This document shows, in pieces, positions 6,326 through 6,993 of a stretch of 6,993 bases of DNA. The DNA lies in assembly GCA_011049745.1 (NCBI GenBank), contig DRHE01000071.1, forward strand, positions 1-6,993. The letters are read 5' to 3'. This DNA is from Spirochaetales bacterium. GTDB taxonomy: Bacteria; Spirochaetota; Spirochaetia; SZUA-6; DRHE01. The translations under genes were made by a program, and so were the position numbers. Every line of letters starts with the position of its first letter. Positions within the stretch are counted from its first letter, which is position 1. The notes below the pieces were generated by a model that had not been told where the DNA came from, searched no databases, and worked only from the letters and a program-made list of their open reading frames with translations.

Positions 6326-6499
6326 TTATAAAGCAATAGTCTGCTTTTCTTTACTGGACAGAGGTTTTTTGATTGTTTCTGTCTGCTGAGCCGTTACTTT
6401 GAGTGAAAGCTTTAAATCATCCTCAATCGTATGAATAAGCAGAGAGAGATTTCTCATTGTCGGATTACCATTGACGCTAAGGGCTGACGCAAAATTAAA
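6326..6499 (-). pseudogene. C-terminal fragment of an unidentified protein, possibly a transposase
   Basis: Read leftwards, an open frame of 57 codons after an upstream TAA (6502-6500) ends in TAA at 6328-6326. From about 6475 it reads like a real protein tail: GNPTMRNLSLLIHTIEDDL, then LSLKVTAQQTETIKKPLS, ending KQTIAL. The GNPTMR motif, a following helix and the TETIKKPLS tail remind me of the C-termini of some DDE transposases, but I cannot name the family and other origins are possible. No start codon with a ribosome site and no N-terminal part is present upstream, so this is at most a remnant. Confidence 0.35.
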
Positions 6500-6588
6500 T
6501 TACCATTTATTAGGTTAATCATATCAATCGAGACACTTAAAGAGATCCACGTTGCGACTTTATTGCTTCTATGTAAACAAGTTAGAGG

Positions 6589-6617
6589 TAGACACTTTGT
6601 AGAAAGAATGGTATAAT
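6589..6617 (+). promoter_or_regulatory. Strong sigma-70 promoter for the wHTH-transposase fusion gene
   Basis: TAGACA (6589-6594, 5/6 to the -35 consensus), a 17-bp spacer and a perfect TATAAT (6612-6617) are present. TGG before TATAAT gives an extended -10 (TGnTATAAT). Transcription would start near 6624, leaving a leader of about 30 nt with AGGGGAA (6639-6645) as ribosome site before ATG 6655. It is the best promoter in the window. Confidence 0.75.
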
Positions 6618-6653
6618 TTCCCTTATCAAGAAATATAAAGGGGAACTATACCA
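6609..6653. promoter_or_regulatory. 16-bp inverted repeat spanning the -10 box and ribosome site (operator-like)
   Basis: TGGTATAATTTCCCTT (6609-6624) and AAGGGGAACTATACCA (6638-6653) are inverted copies matching at 14 of 16 positions around a 13-bp centre. The left arm contains the whole -10 box and the right arm contains the ribosome site. Since transcription should begin around 6624, the left arm is mostly absent from the RNA. The dyad therefore makes more sense as a protein binding site than as an RNA hairpin. Autoregulation by the winged-helix product is a natural inference. Confidence 0.6.
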
Positions 6654-6654
6654 A

Positions 6655-6993
6655 ATGGTCACACAACAGTCCGACCTTGACCGTGTACGTAACTCTTTCG
6701 GCGAAAACAAGATACTCACTCTTGCGAGACTCAAGGAGATTCTTGGAACTAACAGCACCATGACCGTGTATCGCCGCCTTAAGAGCCTTTCCTATCTTAG
6801 CAGTTACTCGCATCGGGGTAGGTTCTATACCCTGACAAATATCCCTGAGTTCAACGACATGGGGATATGGTCGTTCCAGGGTGTTTACTTCAACCGTTGC
6901 TTTCTTGATTGGATAGAGACATGGAAGTCATCACTGGGACAAGATATCATCAATATCGATGGAAAAACACTCAGGCATTCGTATGATTCTGTA
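6655..6993 (+). CDS. Winged-helix-like DNA-binding domain fused in frame to an ISAs1-type transposase, 3'-truncated by the window edge
   Basis: An open frame runs from ATG 6655 to the window end (113 codons, no stop), so it continues to the right. Residues 1 to about 77 look like the N-terminus of a winged-helix DNA-binding family I recall from many bacteria: LTLARLKEILG, the recognition-type stretch STMTVYRRLKSLSYL (34-48), then SSYSHRGRFYTL (49-60), IPEFNDMGIWSF. That family normally goes on with its own second half. From about residue 79 (FNRCFLDWIETW, then IINIDGKTLRHSYD, 98-111) the sequence instead matches the interior of ISAs1-family transposases, with Asp102 of IDGKT as the first DDE catalytic residue. 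The transposase's own N-terminal domain is absent. I infer a deletion or recombination that joined two genes in frame. A strong promoter and ribosome site suggest it is expressed. Confidence 0.72.
   Translation, partial: MVTQQSDLDRVRNSFGENKILTLARLKEILGTNSTMTVYRRLKSLSYLSSYSHRGRFYTLTNIPEFNDMGIWSFQGVYFNRCFLDWIETWKSSLGQDIINIDGKTLRHSYDSV
6889..6993 (+). mobile_element. Internal piece of an ISAs1-family insertion sequence
   Basis: From about codon 79 of the fusion frame the protein matches ISAs1-type transposase around its first catalytic Asp (IDGKTLRHS). The left end of the element and about the first hundred transposase codons are missing here. No left terminal inverted repeat can be seen; the right end lies beyond the window. 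Confidence 0.6.

Noticed and set aside
6464..6660. Leftward open frame of about 65 codons (VATWISLSVSIDMINLINGN) across the promoter region
   Set aside because: It has no ATG with a ribosome site at its front and overlaps a strong promoter on the other strand; it is likely chance.
1..6993. CRISPR array, phage genes, toxin-antitoxin pair or other known defence module
   Set aside because: No regularly spaced repeats and no matching protein motifs are present on either strand.

Overview
The window looks like a stretch of a bacterial chromosome with moderate base composition. It has a healthy left part (1-5434) and a decayed, mobile-element-affected right part (about 5540-6993). A spirochete is my best guess for the host. 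This rests on the 530-residue all-helical protein at 1474-3066, which resembles a family I remember as spirochete-restricted (DUF5312), and on a fermentative butyrate kinase. It is inference, not proof.

Left part, + strand: a tight set of genes runs rightwards. It holds the 3' end of a TatD-family metal-dependent nuclease (cut by the window edge), a tRNA-dihydrouridine synthase 6 bp later, and the large helical protein, whose ATG overlaps the dus stop by 8 bp. These look co-transcribed. The set meets a leftward gene set head-on, and the two last genes overlap by 13 bp at their 3' ends. Read in their own direction, the leftward genes are butyrate kinase (5434-4337), a small secreted protein with five calcium-loop-like repeats (4246-3830), and a TrmH/SpoU-family RNA 2'-O-methyltransferase (3815-3054). 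A plausible sigma-70 promoter lies just upstream of the butyrate kinase.

Right part: no intact gene is visible from 5435 to 6654. In order it holds (i) a remnant of a hybrid histidine kinase/response regulator that lacks its front and most of its ATPase domain; (ii) a DUF6506-like small gene with a good ribosome binding site but an in-frame TGA at codon 20, followed at once by a perfect 8-bp hairpin; (iii) a short leftward C-terminal fragment of an unidentified, possibly transposase, protein; and (iv) a near-consensus promoter with a large inverted repeat, driving an open reading frame that leaves the window. This last frame is a chimera. About 80 residues of a winged-helix-like DNA-binding protein run in frame into the interior of an ISAs1-family transposase, at its first catalytic Asp (IDGKTLR).

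How the genes work together: the left part is housekeeping (nucleic-acid quality control, tRNA and RNA modification) beside butyrate metabolism. The right part reads as a gene graveyard shaped by insertion-sequence rearrangement. The points most worth a second look are the wHTH-transposase fusion with its operator-like dyad, and the TGA-plus-hairpin in the DUF6506-like gene.
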